In this document: positions 1 through 8,398 of the stretch, in pieces
How positions within the stretch are numbered: the first letter of the stretch is position 1
Layout: each line of letters opens with the position of its first letter
NCBI GenBank assembly: GCA_017405675.1
Contig: JAFRAB010000043.1
Location: 33,415-97,414 of the forward strand
Direction of reading: 5' to 3'
Length of the DNA stretch: 64,000 nt
DNA from: Erysipelotrichaceae bacterium
GTDB lineage: Bacteria > Bacillota_I > Bacilli_A > Erysipelotrichales > Erysipelotrichaceae
Notes under the pieces: generated by a model
What the model was told of the DNA's origin: nothing
Database searches by the model: none
The model's input: only the letters and a program-made list of their open reading frames with translations
Translations under genes and position numbers: made by a program

Positions 1-400
1 TGCCGTTTTCGTCAACACTGTATACATCCCTTATTTCCTTTTCAGGATCGTTATCAGGTCTGACATCAACATAATAAATGGTATCAATTTTCTTCTCATG
101 GCATACTTCAATGAAATACGGCAGTATGCTGCGGCACCATGGACACCAGTTGGCTCCGAAATAGACTATGAAAGATTCACCTTTCTGCATCTTACTGACG
201 ATTTCTTCAGCATCTGAATACACAAAAGGATTATCCTTATCTATTTCTATCTCACGGTACAGATTACCGTTCCCATTGCTCTGACCGTTAAGTGATTCAT
301 ATTCTTCTTTAAATCTGACGGCATCCTCGCGAACCGCCGGCTTTTCCGCGCAACCGCAAAGTATGATCAGACTGATTAGTAAAACCAATAATTTTTTCAT
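1..400 (-). CDS. Thioredoxin-like lipoprotein, 3' end beyond window
   Basis: Reading leftward from the ATG at 398-400, the frame stays open to the window edge, so about 133 N-terminal residues are visible. The start is a short hydrophobic signal ending in the lipobox LILCGC, so the protein should be lipid-anchored outside the membrane. Around residues 80-90 lies GANWCPWC, a thioredoxin-type CxxC active site, within a segment that reads like the first strands of a thioredoxin fold. A redox role, reductase or periplasm-like thiol maintenance, is likely; the partner is unknown. Its 5' side faces the tRNA-Gly promoter. A second thioredoxin-like lipoprotein lacking CxxC is at 8399-8902. Confidence 0.8.
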   Translation of the reverse strand, partial: MKKLLVLLISLIILCGCAEKPAVREDAVRFKEEYESLNGQSNGNGNLYREIEIDKDNPFVYSDAEEIVSKMQKGESFIVYFGANWCPWCRSILPYFIEVCHEKKIDTIYYVDVRPDNDPEKEIRDVYSVDENG

Positions 401-427
401 ATGTTTATTATATCACAATGACTCTTA

Positions 428-436
428 TGATATAAT
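428..436 (+). promoter_or_regulatory. Extended -10 promoter of tRNA-Gly
   Basis: TGATATAAT is a perfect extended -10 element. Transcription would begin around 443, a few bases before the mature tRNA 5' end at 446. No convincing -35 hexamer is seen, which is common when the TGn extension is present. Confidence 0.6.
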
Positions 437-445
437 TGAATATGC

Positions 446-519
446 GCAGGCGTAGTTCAGTGGCAGAACATTAGCTTCCCAAGCTAAGTATGCGGGTTCG
501 ATTCCCGTCGCCTGCTCCA
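446..519 (+). tRNA. tRNA-Gly (anticodon CCC)
   Basis: A full cloverleaf of 74 bases can be drawn. The acceptor stem pairs GCAGGCG with CGCCTGC. The anticodon stem TTAGC/GCTAA carries the loop TTCCCAA, giving anticodon CCC at 478-480. The T arm contains GGTTCGATTCC. The discriminator is T, and CCA is encoded (517-519). It decodes GGG glycine codons. It is transcribed alone from its own promoter and is followed at once by a hairpin terminator. Confidence 0.95.
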
Positions 520-530
520 TTTTTATAATC

Positions 531-562
531 AAAGCTCAGTGTTTATGTCACTGAGCTTTTTT
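531..562 (+). terminator. Terminator after tRNA-Gly
   Basis: AAAGCTCAGTG pairs with CACTGAGCTTT across a short loop and is followed by a T run. It ends the tRNA transcript and also lies just downstream of the surface-protein gene coming from the other side, so it may serve both. Confidence 0.85.
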
Positions 563-571
563 CTTTAATGA

Positions 572-3500
572 CTACCTCATTCTCTTTCTTTTCCGGGAGA
601 AACTGGACGCTGTCATGATAACGGAAGCGGCTATCATGGATAACCCCAGCCGTCCCACATAGAATACAAGACCGCTCCGATCTCCGGTTTCAGCCGGATG
701 AGAATATTCTACTGTCTGTTTCCGGTTATCCCAGTCCTTATGTACTACAAGCAGATCACCGCTTTCAGCATCTCTGCCCTCTTCAAAGAAAACCAGTTTT
801 CTGCCATCTATTGCCGCTGTATCAACTTCCAGGGAAACATTTACCGTTTCATTTTCTCCGGAAGCAGTTAATGTCATTTTATGCTGATATGGTTCTCCTG
901 CACTGTTTTTCAAAGGTTCTCTGGTCTGGTAATCCATGACAGTAGCTGTTATTTCCAGCTGCGTATCTTTCGTAAAGCCAACCAGTTCAACCTCATCGCT
1001 GAGTGTTACAAAAGTGCCGTTTGGTGAGCTGCATGATGCCTTGGTCAGCAGATTAGGCACTGTTACTGTCTGCTGCCGGTCATCACGATCCTTATGAACA
1101 GCTATTATATTACCTTCACAGCTGATTTCCTCATAAATAACGATACTGTTGCCCTTGAACTTTCCGGCATCAATTTCCATCAGTACAGTGGTTTCACCAT
1201 CACTGTTTTCAGCAGTAAAGCTGCTGGTAAAGACAACCTTTTCACCCTTGTCATCTGTAATCGGAATATCGGTATCTGCATAATAGAGCTCTGTTCTGAC
1301 ATCATATTTTCTGCCTGCTATCAGATTTGAGTATCTTATCGTATCCTTAATGGTCTGGATATCCGAATTAAACAGCAGATGATCACCATCGCTGTCGTCA
1401 ACAGCCTCTGTAGCTATTGAAGGAATGAAAACCTGCTGGTCAGGATCATTAACTCCTTTATGACTGCAGACCAGTTCATAACTGCCGTCGGCAGTAAGAC
1501 GGTACAGTTCCTCATTAACACACATTTTTCCCTGAGGAATAATACCTTTGAACTGCATCAGAACTGTCTGTTCGGTTTTTTCTGCCTTAAATCCTGTTTC
1601 ACTTGTGCTGATCGCGTTGTTATCATCCATATTGGCAAGAGAGGCTTTGATCTTATACTGATTGCCGACGGTCAGATTACTGATCATAACCTGGTCAGAA
1701 ACATCCAGTTTGTCTGTTTTCAGATGAATATTCAGATCGTTATCTGAGAAAAAGGCCTTTGTTCTGATAACTGGAACTGGCAGATTTACTACCCTGACTT
1801 CCCTTTCGGCCGTTGTAAAGGCCTGTCTGGTATCAAGTTTCAGATAGCCCTGAGGACTTCTGTCTTCCACAACATAATATGTTTTCCCTTCCGCAAGTCC
1901 TTTGATGACAAACGGTTTATCAGTGCTTTCCCACTGCGGCACGACCGTGTTGCCCCGTTCATCTTCGATGTGCAGCAGTGCACCTGATACACTGACAGCT
2001 TTAACAGCTGAATCTGCGGTCGTCTTGATTATGCTGACAGTTGTAAGCTCCTCCGGCAGTTCAGCTTCATAAGTCAGGACCGCCTTTCCCGATTTATCGC
2101 CATAAGCCTCAACGATTATCTGTTCTTCATTAAGCAGATAACCTTCCGGAGCCTTGAGTTCACGGATGTAATAGATTCCGGAAGGAAGCAGACCTGAAAC
2201 GGCTTTTCCGTTTTCATCAGTAACAACTTTTTCGGCCAGCGTAAATCCTCTTAATTCAGGTTGCCTTACATAAATACCGTATTCGGCTCCCTTAAAACTG
2301 CCATAACCCTGAGGCTTTCTTTCTCCGGTTTCCCTGTCCGTTTTATAAAGAACAAGTTTTACCTTCTGCTGCTGTTCACTTACTTCCTTTATCATTTCGG
2401 TCCCATTCATTGTTACCTGGTACACTGTTTCATCCAGCACATATCCTTCCGGTGCTGATGATTCCTTCAGATAGTAAGTTTCACCATAGTACAGATCTAT
2501 CTCATTGCTGAGACCATCCTCCTGAATAGTAAAGACAGCTTCCCTGCCGTTGATATCTGTTGCCGCTTTTTCAGCTTTCTCATCGGTATACAGCCTGTAA
2601 ACAGCACCTTCCAGTGAATAGAAGATCTGCTGATCCGGTTCATTAGCGTAGTTTTTGCTGATCCTCAGTTTTGCCGGTACCGTCTCCGCCTTGAAAACAA
2701 CACTTTTTACATCGTAGTCAGTGGCGGTAAACATCCTGCTGAAAAACATATCCTGGAACGGTCTTTTATTTCCTTCTGTCCAGGCTCCCTCATAGTTTTC
2801 CCAGACATACACCTTGAAGTCTGCCGGTGGTAAGGGCTGACTCTGAAGGAAGGTCATGAAATCGGAGAACCCATCCTGCTTTTCAGCCGCTGTAGGACTG
2901 ACAGCTCCCCACCAGTCTCTTCCTTCATTATGATAGTGGTTCAAGGCTACATGAGTTATGAACTGACCAAGGCCTCTTTCTTCATGAATGTTCAGTTCCT
3001 TTATCTGCGGTCCTTCAATATCAATTTTCAGGAAACTGCTGTATGGTAAGGCATATCTTCCGGAAGTAAAGCCTTCCCACTGTTTCGGCCCTTTCCAGCC
3101 GTAATACATAACTTTACTTACCCAGTCATAATCACTGCCATCATATAGTTTCATTTCACTGGTATCAACATTACGGGAGGTTCCGATGTTTTCAACACCT
3201 CCTACCGCTGCCGGTGCCTTGGCGTCGGAATTGCCGCAATAGAACTGACCGGTACCGAAAGTGGTATCCCAGATGATAGTTGATGCCTGTCCGTCATTAC
3301 CGACTATTTCACCGTTATGATCAACACCGTAGACATGACCTATAAACCCTACTTCGATCTGTTTCGGCAGAACCGTTTTGTCTTCAATCTTTACTTCCAG
3401 GGATTCCTGTTCAAAGCGAATCATCTTTTTATGATTCGTGACTGATATGACATATGTGCCGGCTGTCAGATTGTCTACGTACTGTTTATTGCCAGCATAG

Positions 3501-3733
3501 CATTTTCCATCCCGGCCAGCGATAAGGTTAACTTTAAATGTTTCGTCTGTAACTGATCTGATTTCAAACTCTGTTCCTTCAAGCAAACTGACATTATTGT
3601 CTGAATGCTGTAAGGATACTGTCAGATAATTACCTGATGGGCCGTTTTCCCGGGCTTTTACTCCTTTTGGCAGCAGGCAGACTGCCAGCAGAGTTGAAAA
3701 AAGAATGATAATTGGTTTGCGCCGCAAAAGCAT
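572..3733 (-). CDS. Large cell-wall-anchored thioester/SpaA/VaFE surface protein
   Basis: About 1053 residues. The chosen ATG at 3731-3733 has AGGAGG seven bases upstream and opens a signal peptide; a longer frame to 3787 lacks this. The order seen is: signal peptide; a thioester/TQXA-like region (around residues 150-330, with FGTGQFYCGN); SpaA-type Cna-B repeats with 'APEGYxL' signatures (about 350-650); then three VaFE-type repeats (about 660-1010), each ending near an xVxHKDxDxRxQTV strand. The C-terminus has PAETG, a hydrophobic helix and an RKRKR tail, a sortase signal in which the usual LPxTG proline is alanine. Likely a pilus-like adhesin able to form isopeptide or thioester bonds with host or matrix. 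No sortase gene is in the window. Confidence 0.85.
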   Translation of the reverse strand: MLLRRKPIIILFSTLLAVCLLPKGVKARENGPSGNYLTVSLQHSDNNVSLLEGTEFEIRSVTDETFKVNLIAGRDGKCYAGNKQYVDNLTAGTYVISVTNHKKMIRFEQESLEVKIEDKTVLPKQIEVGFIGHVYGVDHNGEIVGNDGQASTIIWDTTFGTGQFYCGNSDAKAPAAVGGVENIGTSRNVDTSEMKLYDGSDYDWVSKVMYYGWKGPKQWEGFTSGRYALPYSSFLKIDIEGPQIKELNIHEERGLGQFITHVALNHYHNEGRDWWGAVSPTAAEKQDGFSDFMTFLQSQPLPPADFKVYVWENYEGAWTEGNKRPFQDMFFSRMFTATDYDVKSVVFKAETVPAKLRISKNYANEPDQQIFYSLEGAVYRLYTDEKAEKAATDINGREAVFTIQEDGLSNEIDLYYGETYYLKESSAPEGYVLDETVYQVTMNGTEMIKEVSEQQQKVKLVLYKTDRETGERKPQGYGSFKGAEYGIYVRQPELRGFTLAEKVVTDENGKAVSGLLPSGIYYIRELKAPEGYLLNEEQIIVEAYGDKSGKAVLTYEAELPEELTTVSIIKTTADSAVKAVSVSGALLHIEDERGNTVVPQWESTDKPFVIKGLAEGKTYYVVEDRSPQGYLKLDTRQAFTTAEREVRVVNLPVPVIRTKAFFSDNDLNIHLKTDKLDVSDQVMISNLTVGNQYKIKASLANMDDNNAISTSETGFKAEKTEQTVLMQFKGIIPQGKMCVNEELYRLTADGSYELVCSHKGVNDPDQQVFIPSIATEAVDDSDGDHLLFNSDIQTIKDTIRYSNLIAGRKYDVRTELYYADTDIPITDDKGEKVVFTSSFTAENSDGETTVLMEIDAGKFKGNSIVIYEEISCEGNIIAVHKDRDDRQQTVTVPNLLTKASCSSPNGTFVTLSDEVELVGFTKDTQLEITATVMDYQTREPLKNSAGEPYQHKMTLTASGENETVNVSLEVDTAAIDGRKLVFFEEGRDAESGDLLVVHKDWDNRKQTVEYSHPAETGDRSGLVFYVGRLGLSMIAASVIMTASSFSRKRKRMR

Positions 3734-3760
3734 ATGAATCCTCCTGTCAGGGAAACAAAA

Positions 3761-3784
3761 AAGTATCAGGTTTCCCCAATACTT
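3761..3784 (-). terminator. Terminator of the barnase-barstar unit
   Basis: On the minus strand, ten paired positions (AAGTATTGGG with CCTGATACTT, two wobbles) close on a GAAA tetraloop and are followed by T's. It separates the toxin-immunity pair from the surface-protein gene. Confidence 0.75.
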
Positions 3785-3809
3785 CATTGTCTTTTAACAG
3801 TTGGTTTCC

Positions 3810-4085
3810 TTAATCCTTGACGATAAAAATGAATTCTTTCTCTTCCATGGCATCGCTGAATACAGATATGATCTTATCAGCGTATTCATTGAGGCTCTTC
3901 TTCATTTTCTGATAATTCATCAGAATGATGACGGTATCCTCATTCACATAGTTATCCATAACCATGTCATACAGAGCATCAAGATTCTTGCCAAAATAAT
4001 CAGGAAGTCTGAATTCTCTGGCTATATGAGCATATGCCTTTTCTCTTGAGGTCATCACTGACCCATCCAGAATAATGATATTCAT
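3810..4085 (-). CDS. Barstar-family ribonuclease inhibitor
   Basis: 91 residues, the usual barstar length. It begins with a beta strand (MNIIILDG). The region FRLPDYFGKNLDALYDMV matches the barstar helix that plugs the barnase active site; the following acidic residues are typical. It starts two bases after the barnase-like gene and is transcribed with it. By family knowledge it stays in the cytoplasm and neutralises the cognate RNase before or instead of export. The pairing with the neighbouring barnase is clear from both sequence and position. Confidence 0.9.
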   Translation of the reverse strand: MNIIILDGSVMTSREKAYAHIAREFRLPDYFGKNLDALYDMVMDNYVNEDTVIILMNYQKMKKSLNEYADKIISVFSDAMEEKEFIFIVKD

Positions 4086-4087
4086 TT

Positions 4088-4576
4088 CTATTCCTCCCCA
4101 TACAGCAGGGTAAACGATTCATAGTGATCATCCGTATAATATATCAGTCCGTCATTGGAGTATATTATGCGTTTATCTCCTCTTGTCTTTTTACCCAGAG
4201 TATCTATGTCACACTCATAGTAATGTCGTCCGCTTTTCTTAGGCAGCAGCCCTTCACGGTTACCGAACGAGTCTCCGCCGATGCAGCAGTTTGGGAAATA
4301 CCTTTCTACTGATCCGCCGGTCCATCCCGCCTTACGGGCTTCTCCCTTGGTAACATAGTTTGACGGCAGCTTGTTATAAGTATGAATGTATAGCGCTACA
4401 TCTTCCTTACTGTCATAAACGCCGTCTTCATCTATCTTGCTGACCACCGGAGTCGGATCAGGTTCAATGACCGGATCAGGATCTGCCGGTTTAAGGCCCT
4501 TACCCAGCATCAGTCCTATTACAAAGGCTCCAATAATCAGTACGGCACTGATTACCGGCCATAATTTCTTTAGCAT
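4088..4576 (-). CDS. Membrane-anchored barnase-type ribonuclease
   Basis: 162 residues. Residues 5-25 are a hydrophobic anchor or uncleaved signal, then a proline/aspartate-rich linker (about 30-48), then a complete barnase domain (50-162). All the key barnase positions can be seen: Lys77 (NYVTK), Arg107 (GNREG), Glu121 (YECDID), Arg136 (KRIIYS) and His151 (DDHYESF), corresponding to barnase Lys27, Arg59, Glu73, Arg83/87 and His102. It should cleave single-stranded RNA. Start supported by AAGGAG nine bases upstream. Unlike secreted barnase, there is no clear signal-peptidase site, so a surface-displayed or later released toxin is possible. Barstar follows directly. Confidence 0.9.
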   Translation of the reverse strand: MLKKLWPVISAVLIIGAFVIGLMLGKGLKPADPDPVIEPDPTPVVSKIDEDGVYDSKEDVALYIHTYNKLPSNYVTKGEARKAGWTGGSVERYFPNCCIGGDSFGNREGLLPKKSGRHYYECDIDTLGKKTRGDKRIIYSNDGLIYYTDDHYESFTLLYGEE

Positions 4577-4580
4577 GTTA

Positions 4581-5312
4581 TCAACTCCTTGATCTATTTG
4601 GTTTCATGTTAACAAACTGGTATACAGCTATGCTGACAGCGTTATCAAGGTTAAGTGAATCAACCGTGTTAAGCTGTTCAATAAACACTGATGTTCCGTA
4701 ATTATGATATTCTGCCGGTAATCCGGTTGCTTCGTTTCCGAATACCAGTGAATACTTTTTGTCGCTTATCTGGGCATCCTGCAGATTAACTTTGCCATCA
4801 AGCATGAAACAGAAAATATCCCTGTCTTCCGCTTTCTTCAGATATTCCTCAAATGAACTGAAATAACTGAATCTGACGGTGAAAAAAGCGCGCATGGAAG
4901 CTCTTACCGTCTTCGGATCATAGATGTCGATCCGCGGTGAAATAATAGCTATGTCATTTATTCCGAATCCTGCGCACGTTCTCAGAATCGTTCCCGCATT
5001 TCCCATGTTTCCAGGGTTAACCAGTACCACATGGTTCTGTCTGAAATCAATATCATTAGTGAACTTACGGAAAACACCCATTATGTAGCAGTTTTCCTTG
5101 GCATTGACAATATTAAAAGCCTTATCGCTGCGGATAACTTCTATTCTGTTTTTCTGACATAGAGACATTATTCTCTGATATATTTCATTATCCTTCTGTC
5201 TGGAATGTACATATACACTGACCGTATCTTCGGGATGACTTAAAAGCAGTTCCAGAGTCAGTTCAGTACCCAGAGCATAGGAATGATCAGATTCCTTCTT
5301 ATACTTCTGCAT
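4581..5312 (-). CDS. SpoU/TrmH-family RNA 2'-O-methyltransferase
   Basis: 243 residues. An N-terminal substrate-binding stretch is followed by the SPOUT knot motifs: NPGNMGNAGTILRTC (motif 1, with the catalytic-type Arg), LVFGNEATGLP (motif 2) and DSLNLDNAVSIAVY (motif 3). It uses S-adenosylmethionine to methylate a ribose in tRNA or rRNA; the exact nucleotide cannot be told from sequence. The barnase gene begins four bases after its stop, so the RNA modifier and the RNase toxin probably share a transcript. Confidence 0.85.
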   Translation of the reverse strand: MQKYKKESDHSYALGTELTLELLLSHPEDTVSVYVHSRQKDNEIYQRIMSLCQKNRIEVIRSDKAFNIVNAKENCYIMGVFRKFTNDIDFRQNHVVLVNPGNMGNAGTILRTCAGFGINDIAIISPRIDIYDPKTVRASMRAFFTVRFSYFSSFEEYLKKAEDRDIFCFMLDGKVNLQDAQISDKKYSLVFGNEATGLPAEYHNYGTSVFIEQLNTVDSLNLDNAVSIAVYQFVNMKPNRSRS

Positions 5313-5327
5313 GATACCCTATTAGTA

Positions 5328-5351
5328 AAAATAACCCTTGCGGGTTATTTT
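5328..5351 (-). terminator. Terminator after ftsZ
   Basis: AAAATAACCC pairs perfectly with GGGTTATTTT across a four-base loop. In the minus direction it is followed by TTTTTAC, directly after the ftsZ stop codon. The arms are symmetrical enough to act weakly in the other direction. Confidence 0.8.
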
Positions 5352-5352
5352 C

Positions 5353-6432
5353 TTAACGCTGTTTGAAGAATGACGGAGTGTCAAATGATGGGAGATCTAC
5401 TTCAGAGAAGACATCTTCTTCATTTGTATCCGTTACGATTTCGTCGTTCTTACCCTTTATAACTGTATTATCAACATTCTCTTCATCGGTCTGCTCGAAT
5501 CCTGTAGCGATTACCGTTACGATAATTGTGCTGTTGAGATTCTCGTTAAACGCAACACCGAAGATGCAGTCAATGTCGCCGCCGGCAGCTGTACGGATAT
5601 AGTCCACAGCAGCATTGGCATCATTGATTGTCAGGTCGTTACCGCCTGTAATGTTGATGATGGCATTTCTTGCACCGGCAATGTCGGCTTCCAGCAATGG
5701 AGAATTAACGGCTTTTGTTGCTGCTTCAACAGCTCTGTTAGGACCGTCATCCATACCGATACCGATAAGAGCATCGCCCTGGTTGCTCATGACTGCCTTG
5801 ATATCGTTGAAGTCAAGGTTGATTATTGCCTGGAAGCTTACCAGGTCAGTAATTGTCTGAACAGCCTGACGCAGAATGTTATCTGCTTCCTTGAATGATT
5901 CCTTGAATGGAATATCACCGAGGATCTTTTCTACCTTACTGTTAGGAATGATGATAATTGAGTCTACATGTTTGCGTAATTCATCCAGACCGTCAAGAGC
6001 CTGCATCATTCTTCTTCTGCCTTCAAATGGGAATGGCTTGGTTACGACACCGATTGTCAGAGCTCCGGCTTCCTGTGCATATCTGGCCAGAATTGGAGCT
6101 GCACCTGTACCGGTTCCGCCGCCCATACCAGCTGTAACGAAGACCATGTCAGCTTCCTTGACAGCTTCTCTTAATTCCCGTTCAGCTTCCAGACAGGCCT
6201 GCTTTCCAATTTCCGGATTTCCGCCGCATCCTAAGCCGTGAGTGGTATTGACACCTAACAGGATCTTGTTTTCAACTTTTGAAGTTCTGATGACCTGTAA
6301 ATCTGTGTTACAGACATAGAAATCCACACCGGCAACACCGTCTTCAACCATTCTGTTAACAGCGTTACAGCCGGCGCCGCCGACACCGAACACCTTAATT
6401 CTTGTGACATTGTTCAAAGTTAATTCGCTCAT
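5353..6432 (-). CDS. ftsZ: Cell division protein FtsZ
   Basis: 359 residues, normal FtsZ length. It is the tubulin-like GTPase that forms the Z-ring at mid-cell. The GTP-binding signature GGGTGTG is at 104-110, and the T7 synergy loop (NLDFNDIK, about 205-212) that completes the neighbour's active site is intact. An acidic linker (about 315-350) leads to the conserved C-terminal peptide DTPSFFKQR that binds FtsA and other partners. GAGGTG precedes the ATG. It lies 13 bases after ftsA, and the pair is outside any dcw cluster. Confidence 0.98.
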   Translation of the reverse strand: MSELTLNNVTRIKVFGVGGAGCNAVNRMVEDGVAGVDFYVCNTDLQVIRTSKVENKILLGVNTTHGLGCGGNPEIGKQACLEAERELREAVKEADMVFVTAGMGGGTGTGAAPILARYAQEAGALTIGVVTKPFPFEGRRRMMQALDGLDELRKHVDSIIIIPNSKVEKILGDIPFKESFKEADNILRQAVQTITDLVSFQAIINLDFNDIKAVMSNQGDALIGIGMDDGPNRAVEAATKAVNSPLLEADIAGARNAIINITGGNDLTINDANAAVDYIRTAAGGDIDCIFGVAFNENLNSTIIVTVIATGFEQTDEENVDNTVIKGKNDEIVTDTNEEDVFSEVDLPSFDTPSFFKQR

Positions 6433-6445
6433 ATATTCACCTCAA

Positions 6446-7705
6446 TTAATTCTTCTGATTTGTAAATAACATTTTCTTCAGTCGGGCTGTAAAGCCTTCC
6501 TCTTTTTCAGCATTGTGAACTCTCTTCCGCATGTTCTGCTGATACTGCAGGATATCAAGACTTGACTTGAAATCCTGATGGATTATCTGCTGGTCGATAT
6601 AGGCATAGAACATACCCAGATCTACAGCCCACTTGGCACCTCTGGCACCCAGTGTTTCAGGATAATAGCACTTAACCGGGCGGTTGAATTTATTGGCAAA
6701 TACTTCTTCTATGCCCGTGATCTCAGCCCCGTCACCGCAGATGATTACAGATGTATTTTCCCTGGCCAGGATTGGTCCGCACAGTTTGCTGAAATCCTTA
6801 ACCAGATACTGCAGTTTTTCCTGAACTGAATCATATAGTTCTCTGTCGGAAATGGTATTTGTAACTCCTCCGGCAGTCCATGAATAGATTGGTCTGTAAT
6901 TGAATTCCTTCCTGTTGACTATATCGTGTTTCAGCAGTAAGGCTGAGCTGTGTCTTTCAGGAAGTCTGAATCTTTCAGAGATCGCTCTGGACAGTGTGCT
7001 GTATCCGATGTTCTCATTTTCACTGATGGCAATCTTTCCGTCATATACCAGTGAGAACTGTGAATGATCCTTTTCCATCTGGATCAGTAATGTATAATTT
7101 CTGAGATTCTGTTCAAACAGAGCTGCTTCCTTGCATAAAGCATAGTTATCAAGACATACGTCAACGATCTTAAGACCTGCAAGTTCTACAACTGTAGCAT
7201 AGTCATATGTTGTCATCTTGTCGCAGCACAGCAGATCAACATCTGCTTCCAGAACATCACACGGTTCGCCAATAGGCATCTTACGGTAAACAATGCCGTT
7301 GGTTTTGAACATGTTTGATGTAACATTTACAATTTCATAATCTCTGCCTACATTTACAGCCAGTGCCTTCTGATATATATCCCTGATGTCGTCAGCGGAA
7401 ATCTTGCCGTCGACATTATCAATAACCTTGGAAAAACTTCTGGTTTCTTTTTTGAAACGATATGCAGGAATAGCCAGTAAAACACTTTCGATTGCTACTC
7501 CGAAATGAGACTGTATATTATTGGCGGCTTCCCTCACTGCTTTGGCAACAGTCTTAGGGTCAACGATTCTTAATCCGTCCATTCCCTTGCATGGAACACA
7601 CTCTCTTTTGAGAGTGTTTAAACGGGTATTAAAAATCTCGCCGACAATCAGACGAACCTCATTGCTCTCTATTTGTAAGGCTGCTAATATTTGTTTATTT
7701 GCCAT
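6446..7705 (-). CDS. ftsA: Cell division protein FtsA
   Basis: 419 residues of the actin/HSP70 ATPase superfamily with the SHS2-like insertion typical of FtsA (about residues 85-175). The C-terminal end GFTARLKKMLFTNQKN is an amphipathic helix of the kind that tethers FtsA to the membrane. It recruits FtsZ filaments to the membrane and later divisome proteins to the Z-ring. The N-terminus (ALQIESNEVRLIVGE) is a variant of the usual phosphate-1 loop and the protein is divergent overall, but position directly before ftsZ supports the call. GGGAGGCC precedes the start. Confidence 0.9.
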   Translation of the reverse strand: MANKQILAALQIESNEVRLIVGEIFNTRLNTLKRECVPCKGMDGLRIVDPKTVAKAVREAANNIQSHFGVAIESVLLAIPAYRFKKETRSFSKVIDNVDGKISADDIRDIYQKALAVNVGRDYEIVNVTSNMFKTNGIVYRKMPIGEPCDVLEADVDLLCCDKMTTYDYATVVELAGLKIVDVCLDNYALCKEAALFEQNLRNYTLLIQMEKDHSQFSLVYDGKIAISENENIGYSTLSRAISERFRLPERHSSALLLKHDIVNRKEFNYRPIYSWTAGGVTNTISDRELYDSVQEKLQYLVKDFSKLCGPILARENTSVIICGDGAEITGIEEVFANKFNRPVKCYYPETLGARGAKWAVDLGMFYAYIDQQIIHQDFKSSLDILQYQQNMRKRVHNAEKEEGFTARLKKMLFTNQKN

Positions 7706-7793
7706 TACAAAGGCCTCCCATAAATTACTTTTATTTTATCATATTTCGCCTTTCTTTTGATATATATTATTTATAATTTTAACGTTTTTTTAT

Positions 7794-7823
7794 TTGACTT
7801 TTTTGACCGTTACATGATAATAT
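7794..7823 (+). promoter_or_regulatory. rpmB promoter
   Basis: TTGACT (7794-7799) and TAATAT (7818-7823) are separated by 18 bases; GATAAT at 7816-7821 gives 16. The region before it is very AT-rich, an UP-element-like context expected for a ribosomal protein gene. Confidence 0.7.
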
Positions 7824-7855
7824 ATCTAAGCGTATGATTGAAAGGAGGTCATGGA

Positions 7856-8047
7856 ATGTCAAGAGTATGTGTAGTAACTGGTAAGGGCCCAGTCACAGGT
7901 AATAAGCGTTCTGACTCTCTGAGAGCCACTCGTCGTTCATGGCATGTTAACCTGCAGAAGGTTAAGGTTATGGTCGATGGAAAACCACAGACAGTTAAGA
8001 TGTCTGCTAGAGCTCTAAAAACTTTGAAAGCACACCAGGGAAAATAA
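7856..8047 (+). CDS. rpmB: 50S ribosomal protein L28
   Basis: 63 residues, typical for bacterial L28. It begins [12 protein letters not shown] and contains the conserved [16 protein letters not shown] segment and basic tail that contact 23S rRNA. The start at 7856 follows AAAGGAGGTC; the upstream in-frame ATG at 7838 would lie before that Shine-Dalgarno sequence and is rejected. The CxxC pairs of zinc-type L28 are absent (one Cys only). It is divergent from ftsA and followed by a small hairpin terminator. In Bacillus rpmB also sits near the rpe end of the prkC operon, so the order is partly conserved. Confidence 0.97.
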   Translation: MSRVCVVTGKGPVTGNKRSDSLRATRRSWHVNLQKVKVMVDGKPQTVKMSARALKTLKAHQGK

Positions 8048-8050
8048 TAA

Positions 8051-8071
8051 AGTTAGGCAACTAACTTTTTT
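8051..8071 (+). terminator. Terminator after rpmB
   Basis: AGTTAG-GCAA-CTAACT followed by six T's. It lies only seven bases before the ATG of the next small gene, so that gene either depends on readthrough or has a separate arrangement. Confidence 0.75.
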
Positions 8072-8077
8072 ATTACG

Positions 8078-8338
8078 ATGAAGAGTATTACCTTTAAGGA
8101 AGCCATCACCTATCTGAAAGACGGTGAAATAGTTCTGGCTGGCAATCGTACGTCCTTCTACCTGGACGGTGATATGATAACCGTCCACACTCCAAATTCC
8201 CGCTACAAGCTTTCTCTCAATGAATTCAGAGATCTGTTTGTCAGGGAACAGCTATATCTTTATATTCCGAACAGCGATGGCATTGACACCGAAAAAGACG
8301 ATGCCTACTACGCCTGGAAAAGAAAAAACGCAAACTGA
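8078..8338 (+). CDS. Small hypothetical protein
   Basis: 86 residues, not recognised. It looks like a small soluble fold: a helix (TFKEAITYLKDGEIVLAG), beta strands (SFYLDGDMITVH, SRYKLSLNEF), then a charged C-terminus with a YYAWKRK end. There are no cysteines or membrane segments. The start codon has no visible Shine-Dalgarno sequence: the bases just before it are the T run of the rpmB terminator. The gene is flanked by hairpins on both sides. Codon use looks like its neighbours, so it is probably real, but expression is uncertain. Confidence 0.6.
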   Translation: MKSITFKEAITYLKDGEIVLAGNRTSFYLDGDMITVHTPNSRYKLSLNEFRDLFVREQLYLYIPNSDGIDTEKDDAYYAWKRKNAN

Positions 8339-8364
8339 AGAAAGTCTTTCGGCTTTCTTTTTTT
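8338..8364 (+). terminator. Terminator after the small gene
   Basis: AAGAAAGTC pairs with GGCTTTCTT (one wobble) over a TTTC loop and runs into further T's. It overlaps the stop codon region. Confidence 0.8.
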
Positions 8365-8398
8365 GCGCCTTAATTCTCAGTATTCAAACAGAATTTTC

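Noticed and set aside
446..519. tRNA-Gly as an integration site for the surface-protein region
   Set aside because: No integrase gene and no repeat of the tRNA 3' end could be found in the window.
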